Part shown: positions 33,159 to 41,333 of the stretch, one piece after another | How positions within the stretch are numbered: position 1 is the stretch's first letter | Layout: each line of letters begins with the position of its first letter | NCBI RefSeq assembly: GCF_014647915.1 | Contig: NZ_BMQC01000008.1 | Coordinates: 62,001 to 126,000, forward strand | Origin: Pilimelia terevasa | GTDB lineage: Bacteria; Actinomycetota; Actinomycetes; Mycobacteriales; Micromonosporaceae | Direction: 5' to 3' | DNA length: 64,000 bases | The notes under the pieces: generated by a model | The model's input: only the letters and a program-made list of their open reading frames with translations | Told to the model about the DNA's origin: nothing | Databases searched by the model: none | Position numbers and translations under genes: made by a program

Positions 33159-33626
33159 GTGGCGATCCACGCCGGAGACCTGATCCACGCCGCCGACCGA
33201 CAAATCGACGTCATCGGCCTCACCGCCACCAACGACACCAGCGCGTCCACCAGCTACATCACCGGCACCAGCCACGGCGTCGCGTTCACCGCGCCGACCT
33301 CCGGCGCCGTCCTCATCCGGTTCGGTGGGCTGCTGGGCTCCAACCACAACGTCAGCACGCTGTGCTCCTACCTGACGTTGCAGGTCCGTGCCGGCGCCAC
33401 CGTCGGCTCCGGCGCCCTCGTGCTGACCGCCGCCGACGGCAACGCCTGCCGCTACTACAAGCCCAACACCGCCGCCGGCTACCACTACAGCCACGTCGAG
33501 GTCCCGTACCTACTCACCGGCCTCACCCCCGGCAACGACCACAACGTGCAGACCCTGTTCCGGGCCGTCGTCGGCTCGGCCGGCGTCGCGCAGCGGTGGG
33601 TCACCGTCTCCTCCGCCAACGCCTGA
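33159..33626 (+). CDS. Minor tail protein (155 aa)
   Basis: All-beta, with TATNDTSASTSYITGTSHGV and a C-terminal VGSAGVAQRWVTVSSANA. The pattern is close to C1q-like tail-tip domains in actinophages. RBS AGGAGG precedes GTG 33159. Confidence 0.65.
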   Translation: MAIHAGDLIHAADRQIDVIGLTATNDTSASTSYITGTSHGVAFTAPTSGAVLIRFGGLLGSNHNVSTLCSYLTLQVRAGATVGSGALVLTAADGNACRYYKPNTAAGYHYSHVEVPYLLTGLTPGNDHNVQTLFRAVVGSAGVAQRWVTVSSANA

Positions 33627-33651
33627 TCCTCAACCTGATAGGGGCTTCCGC

Positions 33652-33894
33652 GTGTCTATCCACACCTTCTGCGTCGAGCTGTACCACCCCGGCGACGACC
33701 CGGTCCCCGGCCACGACGACGGCCGCCTGGACGCCGTCGCCCGCCGCGCCCGCCAAGACATCCGCGACGCCGGCCTCCTGCCCGCCGGGGTGACCGTCAT
33801 CGAACCCCCGGACCCCACCAACCCGGGCGAGGACGTCGACACCCCGCCGCCGGCCGGGCCCGTCGTGGACATCGCCGCCGCCCGCGGCGCCTGA
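33652..33894 (+). CDS. Small tail-region protein (80 aa)
   Basis: Acidic, with a helix (RLDAVARRARQDIRDAGLLP) and a Pro/Asp-rich tail. GTG 33652. Unknown role between tail-tip and lysis genes. Confidence 0.5.
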   Translation: MSIHTFCVELYHPGDDPVPGHDDGRLDAVARRARQDIRDAGLLPAGVTVIEPPDPTNPGEDVDTPPPAGPVVDIAAARGA

Positions 33895-33904
33895 GGGATC
33901 CGCC

Positions 33905-34603
33905 ATGGACTGGTACCTGAACCGCGCGCTCACCACCATGCGCAACGAGGTCAACGCCGCCTACCCCCGCCGGGACAAGACCTCCGACGGCACCATCGGC
34001 GACACCGCCCACCAGAACACCAACAGCGACCACAACCCCGACCGCGACGGCTCGGTCGACGCCTGGGACATGGACGTCGACCTCGGCACGCCGAACAACC
34101 CGGCCGCAGTCGAGCACATCAAGGCCCGATTCCAGGAGCACCCGGCCGCCGAGTACTGGATCCACAACGACCAGATCGCCATCCGCGGCGAGGGCTGGCG
34201 GCGCCGCTCCTACGCCTACGCCGGCCCGGGCCGCAACCGGCACAACCACCACGTGCACTTCAACACCCGACCGCAGCACGAGGGCTCCACCCAGCCGTGG
34301 GGCATCACCGGAGAGGACGACGACATGCAGCTGTCCGACGTGATCTACAAGGACACCACCGGTAAGGACCGCACCGTCAAGCAGGTCCTGGGCACCCTGG
34401 ACGTCATCGTGCGCCGCGACGAGCAGGCGTGCGCCAACGCGTTCAAGCAGGTCCTCGCCGCCGTGGCCGCCGACGACACCCCAGTCACCATCCCACCGGA
34501 GCACCTGCCGGCCCTGGCCGCGCAGCTCGCCGCCGCGATGCCCACGGCCGCGACCATCGCGGACGCGGTCAACGACGACGCCGCCGCGCGCCTGACCTCG
34601 TGA
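33905..34603 (+). CDS. Endolysin: M15-like peptidase
   Basis: A 232-residue protein. The N-terminal domain has zinc-peptidase motifs of the M15/VanY-like type: SDHNPDRDGSVDAWDMDVD and HNHHVHFN. It would cleave peptidoglycan cross-links at the end of the lytic cycle. The C-terminal half is helical and may bind the cell wall. No signal peptide, so export depends on the holin downstream. Confidence 0.8.
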   Translation: MDWYLNRALTTMRNEVNAAYPRRDKTSDGTIGDTAHQNTNSDHNPDRDGSVDAWDMDVDLGTPNNPAAVEHIKARFQEHPAAEYWIHNDQIAIRGEGWRRRSYAYAGPGRNRHNHHVHFNTRPQHEGSTQPWGITGEDDDMQLSDVIYKDTTGKDRTVKQVLGTLDVIVRRDEQACANAFKQVLAAVAADDTPVTIPPEHLPALAAQLAAAMPTAATIADAVNDDAAARLTS

Positions 34604-34938
34604 CCACATGGATCTACCCGCGGTCGAAGGTGATCCGCGTCGTGGACGCCGACACCATCGAGGTGGACGCCAACCAGGGACTGCGCAACAAGCGCGGCAT
34701 CGAGGTCCGCCTGGCAGAGGTGGACGCACCCGAACGGAACACCGCCGCTGGGAAGACCGCGAAAGCGTTCGTCGAGGCGCTGCTGCCGTCGGGGACGGAG
34801 GTGACGGTGGTATCCCACGAGATCTACTCGTTCACCCGGGTCATCGGCGAAGTCCGCCTGGCTGACGGCCAGTCCCTGGGCGATGTCCTGATCCGGCACG
34901 GCCACGCCGTCCGCTACGACGGGGGGCCGCGGGGATGA
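34600..34938 (+). CDS. Thermonuclease (SNase-like) domain protein
   Basis: A 112-residue SNase-like OB-fold nuclease: VIRVVDADTIEVD, VRLAEVDAPERN and a C-terminal DVLIRHGHAVRYD. No signal peptide is visible. GTG 34600 overlaps the endolysin stop, so it is expressed with lysis genes and may degrade host or released DNA. In the family Arg35, Glu43 and Arg87 are catalytic; the Arg and Glu of VRLAEVDAPER are present. Confidence 0.8.
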   Translation: MTTWIYPRSKVIRVVDADTIEVDANQGLRNKRGIEVRLAEVDAPERNTAAGKTAKAFVEALLPSGTEVTVVSHEIYSFTRVIGEVRLADGQSLGDVLIRHGHAVRYDGGPRG

Positions 34939-35174
34939 CCGACCCGCTCGGCCCCGTCACGATCACGCCGCGGGACATCTACGACCAGCTCGTCCAGCTC
35001 CGCTCCGCCGTCGAGCGGCTGATCGACGCCGAGGCCGACACCGGCAAGAAGCTGGACGACCACGAGGCCCGCATCCGCGGCCTGGAACGGGGCAGGTGGC
35101 CGCTGCCGTCGCTGGCCCTGCTGGTGTCGATCCTGGCGCTGGTCCTGCCCGTCGTGCTGCTGATCAAGAAGTGA
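34935..35174 (+). CDS. XhlA/holin-like membrane protein (79 aa)
   Basis: A helical N-terminal part (ITPRDIYDQLVQLRSAVERL) then one C-terminal transmembrane segment (LPSLALLVSILALVLPVVLL) with a short basic tail. The layout matches XhlA-type lysis proteins. ATG 34935 overlaps the SNase stop. Confidence 0.7.
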   Translation: MTDPLGPVTITPRDIYDQLVQLRSAVERLIDAEADTGKKLDDHEARIRGLERGRWPLPSLALLVSILALVLPVVLLIKK

Positions 35175-35182
35175 GGACCCCG

Positions 35183-35479
35183 ATGCAGAAGCCCACCCTC
35201 GGCCGGATCGTGCACTACCGCGGCAAGCAGGGCTATCAGGCGGCGCGGGCGGCGATCGTCACCGCCACCGAGGAAACCCTCGACCCCCGCGGCGTCGAAG
35301 CCGGACACGTCCCGGCCCTGACCGACGACACCCACGTGCACCTGTGGGTGTACAGCCCCGGCGACTCCGGCGGCTTCGCCGAGTACAACGTCGCGCCCGG
35401 CCGCCCGGACGACCCGCTCACGCAGGCGACCGCCGCGAACATCCCGCCCGGCACCTGGTGCTGGCCGCCCCGAATCTGA
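35183..35479 (+). CDS. Small lysis-region protein (98 aa)
   Basis: Conserved-looking soluble protein (TLGRIVHYRGKQGYQAARAA, VHLWVYSPGDSGGF), a type common in actinophage lysis or tail-end regions. Function unknown. Confidence 0.6.
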   Translation: MQKPTLGRIVHYRGKQGYQAARAAIVTATEETLDPRGVEAGHVPALTDDTHVHLWVYSPGDSGGFAEYNVAPGRPDDPLTQATAANIPPGTWCWPPRI

Positions 35480-35488
35480 GGAGAGCAC

Positions 35489-35851
35489 GTGAAGAAGTAC
35501 GCCAAGTCGCTGGCTCAGGTCGCCGCCGCCGCGCTGGCCGCCCTCGTGGCGGTCCTCGCCGACAACCAGGTCAGCGTCGGCGAATGGATCAACGTGGCGA
35601 TCGCGGTCACGACCGCCGCCGCGGTGTTCACCGCCCCGAACATCCCCCAGCACAAGACCATCAAGTCGGTCCTGGCCGTCCTCGGCGCGATGCTGACCCT
35701 GGCGGTGTCGCTGATCACCGACGGGCTCACCACCGCTGAGGTGATCCAGCTCGCCCTGGCCGGCCTCGGCGCGCTCGGGGTGTACGCGTTCCCGAACGCC
35801 GGGGATACGCTCGCTCGCGCCGCCCGGCCGCAGCCGGCGATGCGCCTCTGA
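35489..35851 (+). CDS. Holin (120 aa)
   Basis: Three hydrophobic segments: QVAAAALAALVAVLA, WINVAIAVTTAAAVFTA and SVLAVLGAMLTLAVSL, plus a C-terminal charged tail. GTG 35489 has GGAGAG upstream. It is the last gene of the rightward late operon, with endolysin four genes upstream. Confidence 0.75.
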   Translation: MKKYAKSLAQVAAAALAALVAVLADNQVSVGEWINVAIAVTTAAAVFTAPNIPQHKTIKSVLAVLGAMLTLAVSLITDGLTTAEVIQLALAGLGALGVYAFPNAGDTLARAARPQPAMRL

Positions 35852-35898
35852 CCGGTCGGGCGCCGTCGACCCCCGCGATGGTGCCCGACCTCCCCCGC

Positions 35899-35945
35899 GA
35901 AGGAGCCCCCCGCTTCGGCCTCACGGCCGGGCGGGGGGCTCCTTC
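35899..35945. terminator. Bidirectional terminator between convergent operons
   Basis: GAAGGAGCCCCCCGC pairs with the complementary arm ending in GGGGGGCTCCTTC around a GC-rich inner loop. It separates the late operon from the leftward lipoprotein gene ending at 35957. Confidence 0.75.
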
Positions 35946-35956
35946 GTCGTGTCCGG

Positions 35957-36463
35957 CTACGGGATGCGCCAGGACACCGACCTCAGCTCCCGGCCGGGAA
36001 GGCTCGGCCGGTACACCACCATCACCGGCCGCCTCGCTGACTTCGGAAGCTCCACCGGCACCCAGCCTCGCACGCATTGACCCGGGCGCAGCTTCCGGCC
36101 GTCGAACGGGTACTCGGGGCGCAGCACGCCGGTCCCGCCAGCCTCGGCCTCGGTGTCATCGGCGAACGACAGCAGCCACGGCCCTTGGGACACGGTCCGG
36201 TCCTCGGCGACGCGGTTGCACGCCTTGGCGTCGATCACGCCGTGCTGTGTCGCCCCGGCGGCCGGGAGGGCTTTGTAGGCGTAGGCGGTGACGGTGATGT
36301 CGTCGGCGTCCACGCTGGCGCCGAGGGCGTGCACAGTGTCGGCGGTTGGGGTGGGTGCTGGCGCCTGGCTGGCCTCGGCGCGCGGGGTGGTCGGCGCTGG
36401 GGCAGACGCCGTCGTGCACCCGGCGAGGAGTAGGGCGGGCGCGGCGAGTAGGGCGGTACGCAT
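35957..36463 (-). CDS. Prophage lipoprotein (168 aa)
   Basis: Signal peptide with lipobox (LLAAPALLLAGC), then a Thr/Ala/Pro linker and a DUF4352-like beta domain (VDADDITVTAYAYKALP). Start ATG 36463; the long frame upstream lacks support. Expressed from the minus strand outside the lytic operon, so it may be made by lysogens; superinfection exclusion is a reasonable but unproven role. Confidence 0.7.
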   Translation of the reverse strand: MRTALLAAPALLLAGCTTASAPAPTTPRAEASQAPAPTPTADTVHALGASVDADDITVTAYAYKALPAAGATQHGVIDAKACNRVAEDRTVSQGPWLLSFADDTEAEAGGTGVLRPEYPFDGRKLRPGQCVRGWVPVELPKSARRPVMVVYRPSLPGRELRSVSWRIP

Positions 36464-36555
36464 AGCGGCTCCCGTGGCTGAGGGGTGTGTCCGCTCAACG
36501 ATGGGAGGCGTGCGCAAGGCGTCAGCCGGGCGGCCGTAGCCCGCGCCCACAACGG

Positions 36556-36590
36556 CGGCACCCCACCGCCGGGAGGCTGGTGGGGTGCCG
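36556..36590 (-). terminator. Stem-loop after the small membrane protein gene
   Basis: CGGCACCCCACC (36556-36567) and GGTGGGGTGCCG (36579-36590) pair perfectly. On the minus strand it lies downstream of the gene ending at 36606. Confidence 0.55.
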
Positions 36591-36605
36591 GTCGCGCGCG
36601 CGGGG

Positions 36606-36863
36606 TCAGTCCCAGTCGTAGTCGTCTCGCTCGCGGCGTCCGATGCGGCCGGCGCGGCGTAGGAGCATGACGGCGGCGATGCCGCCGAGGGGCCAGGCCC
36701 ACCAGGGCAGGTCGGCGCGGTGGTCCCAGGCGGCGATCGCGGCGCCGAACACGACCACGAGGGCGGCCAGGCGGAGTAGGCCGGGGCCGAGGACGGCCAG
36801 GATCGGATGGCGCATGCCGACGCTGAACCCGGCGGCATCCCGGGCGGTCCGAAAGAAACTCAC
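36606..36863 (-). CDS. Small two-span membrane protein (85 aa)
   Basis: Two transmembrane segments (LAALVVVFGAAIAAW and WWAWPLGGIAAVMLL) and a basic-acidic tail. Directly downstream of the iteron-like repeats. It resembles Spd-type small spread proteins by size and topology, but no family is recognised. Confidence 0.6.
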   Translation of the reverse strand: MSFFRTARDAAGFSVGMRHPILAVLGPGLLRLAALVVVFGAAIAAWDHRADLPWWAWPLGGIAAVMLLRRAGRIGRRERDDYDWD

Positions 36864-36884
36864 GGCTCACTCCTTGTGGTCGTT

Positions 36885-37003
36885 GCGTGTAGTGCACGCG
36901 TGTAGTGCACGGCTTCTCCAGCGTGTAGTGCACGCCTCGCGCGCGCGTAGGGCCTGGGGCTGAGCCCCGAATCCACGCTTCTACACGGTCGTGCACTACA
37001 CGC
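36885..37003. repeat. TGTAGTGCAC repeat cluster at the 3' end of the FtsK-like gene
   Basis: TGTAGTGCAC is present at 36888-36897, 36901-36910 and 36923-36932, and inverted at 36991-37000, always in the wider context GCGTGTAGTGCACG. A further inverted copy is at 39791-39805. The cluster lies in the gap between the FtsK-like gene and the small membrane protein gene. It could be an operator or a translocase recognition (clt-like) locus. Confidence 0.75.
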
Positions 37004-37008
37004 CGCGG

Positions 37009-39123
37009 CTAGTCACTGGCGGTGATGGCGGTGCGGGGGTTGAGCAGGTAGTGCCCGCGGCCGTCGCCGCGGCGGAGCAGGTCGTCGGCCGGGTCGTCAG
37101 CCCAGGCTCCGAGCCACTTCGACAGCCATGAGGCTTTCATGCCGGTGGCGGACAGGACGTCCTCTGCGATGTCGCCGGGGCGCACGTCGGCGCTGTGGGC
37201 GGCGAGCTGCCGCAGGTGATCGCGGAGGTGGGCGCGGGCCTGGTGGTCATCCATCCGCGGCTGGAGCGCGAGCTGCATTCCGCAGTCGTCGTCGCTGATG
37301 GTGTAGCCGTCCAGGTCGTGGATGTCGGCGAGGTCGTCGGGGACGGTGTGCTGCTCCAGCTCGGAGTCCTCCTCGTCCTCGTCGTCGAGGTCTTCGAGGG
37401 CTTCACGCAGCAGGTCGCTGGCGTCACCGTCGAGGTCCTCCAGGCTGGCGTCCTCGCCGACGGCCGCGAGTAGGCCGCCGTCGTCTTCGTCGTCGTCGTG
37501 GAGGTCCTCGTCGTCCAGGTCTAGGCCGTCGTCCCCGTCGGGGTCGTCGTGGGTGTGAGTCTGCATCGTGCTGGCGGGCAGGGGTGTGGGGGTGGTCTGG
37601 CCGGCGCGGAGGGCGATGAGGTGTTCGGCCCAGCGGACGAGCAGGTCAGGGGCGCGGTCGTAGGTGCGGCCGGGCTCGGTCTGGAGCTGCTTGTCGATGC
37701 CGACGCCGGCCAGGTAGCAGGCGCCGGGCTTCTCGGCGCCCCAAACGTGCGGGCCGCCTTCGCCGAGGGCGTCGACGACGTCTTCGGGTAGGGCGTAGGT
37801 GGCGTCGTCGGCGTCTTCCACGCCGTAGCACAGGTAGAGGTTGAGGTTGGCGCGCATGGAGGTGGGGAGCCGGTCGAACGTGGCGCGCTGCAGGCCCAGG
37901 GCCAGGCCGACGCCGAGGCTGCGCAGGGTCTCGGACAGGTCCACGGCGACCCGCTCCACGTCCTTAGCCACGGCGGCGAACTCGTCGATGACGACCCACC
38001 GGTAGGGCACCGGGGCGCCGGGCGCCCACTGCTCGTAGCCGGCCTCGCCGAGCAGCTTGGCCCGGCCTGGCATCTCGGCCTCCAGCTCGCGCAGCAGCGC
38101 CTTCACGCCCGCCTTGCTGTCGGCGGTCCGGGCGGCGCCCTTGGCGACCCAGGCGGGCTCCTGGTCGAACTTGCGGGGGTTGAGGTACCAGTACTCGACC
38201 TCGGCCGGGGCGCCGCGGGACATGAGGGTGACCAGCATCTTGCGGATGCCCTCGCTCTTGCCGGCCCCGGACATGCCGGTGATCAGCAGCAGCGCCGCGT
38301 TGCGGCCCTCGGCGGCGTCGCCGGGCAGGTGGAAGGCCAACGGTCGGCCGGACTGGCGGCGGCCGATGACGATCGGGTCCATGATCGTGCCGAACCCGTA
38401 GGTGCCGGTGCCCGTGGACACGATGCCCGGCCACGGCGGCGGCGTGGCGAGGTGGTCGACCGGGGACATCCGCAGCGTGCCCACGCGGGTCGACGTCCCC
38501 GGCTTGCCCGGAATGATCTGCGCAGACCCGGGCGGCAGGTCGTGCACGGACTCCAGCGTGGCCGCGACTCCGTTCTTCTGGAGGTCGGCGATGGACGCGC
38601 CGGGCTCGGCGACGATGTCGGCCACGATCGTGCCGTTCTCCTCGTGGGGGGCTTTGATGTCGCGGACGTCGGCCAGGGCGCGGGCGAGCCGGTCGCTCAT
38701 GCCGCTCTTGCCGCCTTCCTCGGCCGCCGGGCGGGTGCGGGAGGCGAACAGGACGTTCGCCGCCGCCGCGGCGGTGAACGCGGCCATGCCGTAGGCGGCG
38801 AACGGCCGCCACGTCAGGTCAGGCAGTATCCCCAGAACCCACGACCAGCCCCCAGCCACCGCGGCGCCGCCGACGGCGAGCTGGTGGACGGTCTTGCCGT
38901 GGGCGGAGGTGGCCAGGTGCTTGGTGGCCCGGTGCACCACGTAGGTGATCCCGCCGTACATCGTCAGGGTCAGCGGGGACCACGCCCACGCGTACGCCTG
39001 GTCGGCGGCCAGGACGAACCGCACGGGCAGCGCGGACACCCCCATCCCGGCCGCGACGGCCCAGGGGGCCACGATCGGGACCGGGGCGAAGTGCCCGGGG
39101 CGGGTGGAGCGCATCGTGGTCAT
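37009..39123 (-). CDS. FtsK/TraB-type DNA translocase in the prophage
   Basis: A 704-residue protein. Several N-terminal transmembrane segments (about 15-130), then an FtsK/SpoIIIE motor with Walker A ITGMSGAGKSE (about 280) and Walker B WVVIDEFAAV (about 375). A long acidic linker (DDDEDDG and similar) leads to a C-terminal winged-helix-like domain (LSATGMKASWLSKWLGAW). This is the architecture of TraB proteins that pump double-stranded DNA during actinomycete conjugation. It is unexpected in a prophage. Confidence 0.85.
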   Translation of the reverse strand: MTTMRSTRPGHFAPVPIVAPWAVAAGMGVSALPVRFVLAADQAYAWAWSPLTLTMYGGITYVVHRATKHLATSAHGKTVHQLAVGGAAVAGGWSWVLGILPDLTWRPFAAYGMAAFTAAAAANVLFASRTRPAAEEGGKSGMSDRLARALADVRDIKAPHEENGTIVADIVAEPGASIADLQKNGVAATLESVHDLPPGSAQIIPGKPGTSTRVGTLRMSPVDHLATPPPWPGIVSTGTGTYGFGTIMDPIVIGRRQSGRPLAFHLPGDAAEGRNAALLLITGMSGAGKSEGIRKMLVTLMSRGAPAEVEYWYLNPRKFDQEPAWVAKGAARTADSKAGVKALLRELEAEMPGRAKLLGEAGYEQWAPGAPVPYRWVVIDEFAAVAKDVERVAVDLSETLRSLGVGLALGLQRATFDRLPTSMRANLNLYLCYGVEDADDATYALPEDVVDALGEGGPHVWGAEKPGACYLAGVGIDKQLQTEPGRTYDRAPDLLVRWAEHLIALRAGQTTPTPLPASTMQTHTHDDPDGDDGLDLDDEDLHDDDEDDGGLLAAVGEDASLEDLDGDASDLLREALEDLDDEDEEDSELEQHTVPDDLADIHDLDGYTISDDDCGMQLALQPRMDDHQARAHLRDHLRQLAAHSADVRPGDIAEDVLSATGMKASWLSKWLGAWADDPADDLLRRGDGRGHYLLNPRTAITASD

Positions 39124-39125
39124 GG

Positions 39126-39467
39126 TCAGTCTCCGAACTTCAGCTCACGGCGCCCGGACCGCTTCTTACGGCGGCCGGCGGCCTGCAACTCCGGGGCGTA
39201 CTGGGTTTCGAACCGGCGGCACGCCAGCTTCAGGTAGCGGGCGGCGGCGAACATCAGCACCGACGCCAACGCGATCGGACGCACGATCTGCCCGGCCCGC
39301 TTCCGGGAGGCCCGCTGGTCGTGGATCCGCAGCATCGCCCCCAACGTGCCGGCGGCCATGGCCAGCTCACGGGCGTGGTAGGCCAACGCCTTGGCGTAGG
39401 TGCGGAAGTAGGCGCGCAGCTCCTTGTCGGTGACCACGTCGTCGATCGTCATCAGGCGGTTCGTCAT
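39126..39467 (-). CDS. Hypothetical protein of the transfer-like module (113 aa)
   Basis: Mostly helical with one hydrophobic stretch (IVRPIALASVLMFAAARYL). Encoded four bases upstream of the FtsK-like start, so probably co-translated. Not recognised. Confidence 0.55.
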   Translation of the reverse strand: MTNRLMTIDDVVTDKELRAYFRTYAKALAYHARELAMAAGTLGAMLRIHDQRASRKRAGQIVRPIALASVLMFAAARYLKLACRRFETQYAPELQAAGRRKKRSGRRELKFGD

Positions 39468-39477
39468 GGCGTTCTCC

Positions 39478-39897
39478 CTAGAATCCGAGGTCTTCGCGCA
39501 GCAGCAGGTACAGGGCGTAGATCAAATCCGGGTCGCCGGTGGTGAACCGGATGGCATGGGGGCGCCGTCGGCGCCGCCACCAGGTGGGCCGCCGCCACGG
39601 GTCGTTGTGGCCGGGGGCGTCCACGGCCAGTAGCCCGGGCAGCCACCACCGGGCCGGCCGCAACGCCACCGAGGTGACATCCCGGACCGGGAAGGTGACC
39701 TGCGTCGGGGGCTTGGGTAGCCGCGGCGGCTTCAGGCCGACCGCGCGGGCGCCGCGGGTGGCCTTGGCCTGGGCGCGGGCGTGACGCCACGCGTGCACTA
39801 CACGCACCCACCAGCGTGGCTCCACGCGAATCCACGCCCCGTCATAGGACAGGTGCCGGTCCAGGCCGGTCACCACGATCGGGTCGACGGCGCTCAT
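39478..39897 (-). CDS. Hypothetical protein (139 aa)
   Basis: Contains VEPRWWVRVVHAWRHARAQA and YALYLLLREDLGF; beta-rich with many Trp/Arg residues. ATG 39897 overlaps the upstream gene's stop. One inverted TGTAGTGCAC copy lies inside it. Not recognised. Confidence 0.55.
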   Translation of the reverse strand: MSAVDPIVVTGLDRHLSYDGAWIRVEPRWWVRVVHAWRHARAQAKATRGARAVGLKPPRLPKPPTQVTFPVRDVTSVALRPARWWLPGLLAVDAPGHNDPWRRPTWWRRRRRPHAIRFTTGDPDLIYALYLLLREDLGF

Positions 39898-40256
39898 GCC
39901 GCCCACGCCCCCACCCCGGACACGACCAGGACCACGAGGACGGCCGGCCAGTTCCCGGTGCTCAGGGCGAGCCCGGCCGCGCCGAGGACGGTGACGCCAC
40001 CCGCCACCGCGGCGGCCGCGCGCGGGCTGACCGACGGCGCAGCGCGCCGGGGCGGGGGCGGCCAGTACGCGGCCACGTCGGCGGCCGCCCGGGTGGCGAG
40101 GACCTTGCCGGTGGCGGACGCCAGGCCCCCCGGGAGCCGGTCCACGACGACCCTCGCCACTTCGCGGTCGCCACTCCACTGCGCCACCTGGCGGCGGACG
40201 GTGGCGGGGTCGCCGGTGGCGCGGTAGCGGGTGACGTAGGTGGCGGGGAGGTTCAT
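39894..40256 (-). CDS. Small membrane protein (120 aa)
   Basis: A soluble N-terminal half (ATYVTRYRATGDPATVRRQV) and two C-terminal transmembrane helices (AAAAVAGGVTVLGAAGLAL and WPAVLVVLVVSGVGAW). Possibly a spread protein by context. Confidence 0.55.
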   Translation of the reverse strand: MNLPATYVTRYRATGDPATVRRQVAQWSGDREVARVVVDRLPGGLASATGKVLATRAAADVAAYWPPPPRRAAPSVSPRAAAAVAGGVTVLGAAGLALSTGNWPAVLVVLVVSGVGAWAA

Positions 40257-41284
40257 CGGTCACTCCTGTCGGTGGCGGAAGAGGTGGCGGACTGGCGCAG
40301 GCCCGCCAGGTCCCGGGACACGGACCGCTCCGCCACTTCGGTGCCGAATGCCTCGCTGAGCTGCGCGGCGATGGTGGCGGCGGAGGCGTCGGGGTCGTTC
40401 CGCCACAGCTCCGCCACTGCCTGCCGGCGGCGGCTGGCGGGGACCTTCCCGCCACTGGCGGAAGTGGCGGACGCCGGAGAAGTGGCGGACGGCTTCGCCA
40501 CTTCGGCGGGCGGGCTCGCCACAACGGTGTGGCGGACGAGCGTCTTGGTGGCGGACCCGTTCGCCACCTTCGCCACTACGCGGGTGGCGGGCTCCGCCAC
40601 TGGCAGGGTCAGAAGTGGCGTGGCGGGAAGTGGCGTGGCGGACGCTGGCGGGCTCGCCACCTTGCGGGTGGCGGACGGCGAAGTGGCGGGCCGTGGCGTG
40701 GCGGGCTTCGCCACTTCACGGGTGGCGGACGGCTCGACGGCCGGCTTCGCCACCGGAGGCGGAGTGGCGGACGCTGGCGCCAACTTCGGGGCCGGCCGCG
40801 TTGGCGCGACCGTCGCCGGCAGCAACTCGTCTTGGCGCGCCACGTCTGCCGCCGGTTCGTCGGCCATGTGCGCCAGGGCCGACCCCATCCCCAGCACCAG
40901 GACCGGCAGGCACGCCACGATCGTCGTGATCCACCACGGCGCCGACCCGGCCTGGACCGGCACGAGGAGGTGGTAGGCGATCTGCCCTGCCGCCCCCAGC
41001 AGCAGGGAGGCGACAGCGGAGGTGCGGGCGAAGCGGCGGGCCTTGGCGCTGCCGTGCCCGGACAGCCACACCCACAGCGCGTACGCGGCGTACGTCTCGA
41101 CGCCGATCGGGAGGGTGATGGCGGTGTCGACGGTCCAGCCGCCACCGATGCCGGGCAGGAGGTTGACCTTCCCGAAGCCGGTCATCTTCCCGAGGCCGAC
41201 CCAGCCGGCCCACACGGCGACGAACGCGGGCAGGCACAGCACGAGCAGCGGCCACCTGGGCAGGCTGCGTGCGGTGCTGGTCAT
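40253..41284 (-). CDS. DUF2637/Spd-like membrane protein with C-terminal HTH
   Basis: A 343-residue protein. Four transmembrane segments span about 10-145 (LLVLCLPAFVAVWAGWVGLG and others), as in DUF2637/SpdB proteins of actinobacterial plasmids. A linker of about 130 residues is made of Ser-Ala-Thr and Val-Ala-Lys repeats. The C-terminus (about 285-335, ASAATIAAQLSEAFGTEV) is a helix-turn-helix. The gene contains a very high density of GTGGCGGA/TCCGCCAC. Encoded with the FtsK-like gene, so a role in transfer or spread is likely. Confidence 0.7.
   Translation of the reverse strand: MTSTARSLPRWPLLVLCLPAFVAVWAGWVGLGKMTGFGKVNLLPGIGGGWTVDTAITLPIGVETYAAYALWVWLSGHGSAKARRFARTSAVASLLLGAAGQIAYHLLVPVQAGSAPWWITTIVACLPVLVLGMGSALAHMADEPAADVARQDELLPATVAPTRPAPKLAPASATPPPVAKPAVEPSATREVAKPATPRPATSPSATRKVASPPASATPLPATPLLTLPVAEPATRVVAKVANGSATKTLVRHTVVASPPAEVAKPSATSPASATSASGGKVPASRRRQAVAELWRNDPDASAATIAAQLSEAFGTEVAERSVSRDLAGLRQSATSSATDRSDR
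40261..40800. repeat. Dense TGGCGG/CCGCCA repeats
   Basis: By eye about 20 TGGCGG plus at least six CCGCCA and eight TCGCCA lie within 540 bp, many as AGTGGCGGAC or TTCGCCACTT. They encode the SAT/VAK linker. A weaker continuation reaches about 40090. Confidence 0.7.
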
Positions 41285-41333
41285 GAGGTGCTCCTGTCGT
41301 TGTGCGGGGTGGCACGGGTGGCGCGGGTGGGGG

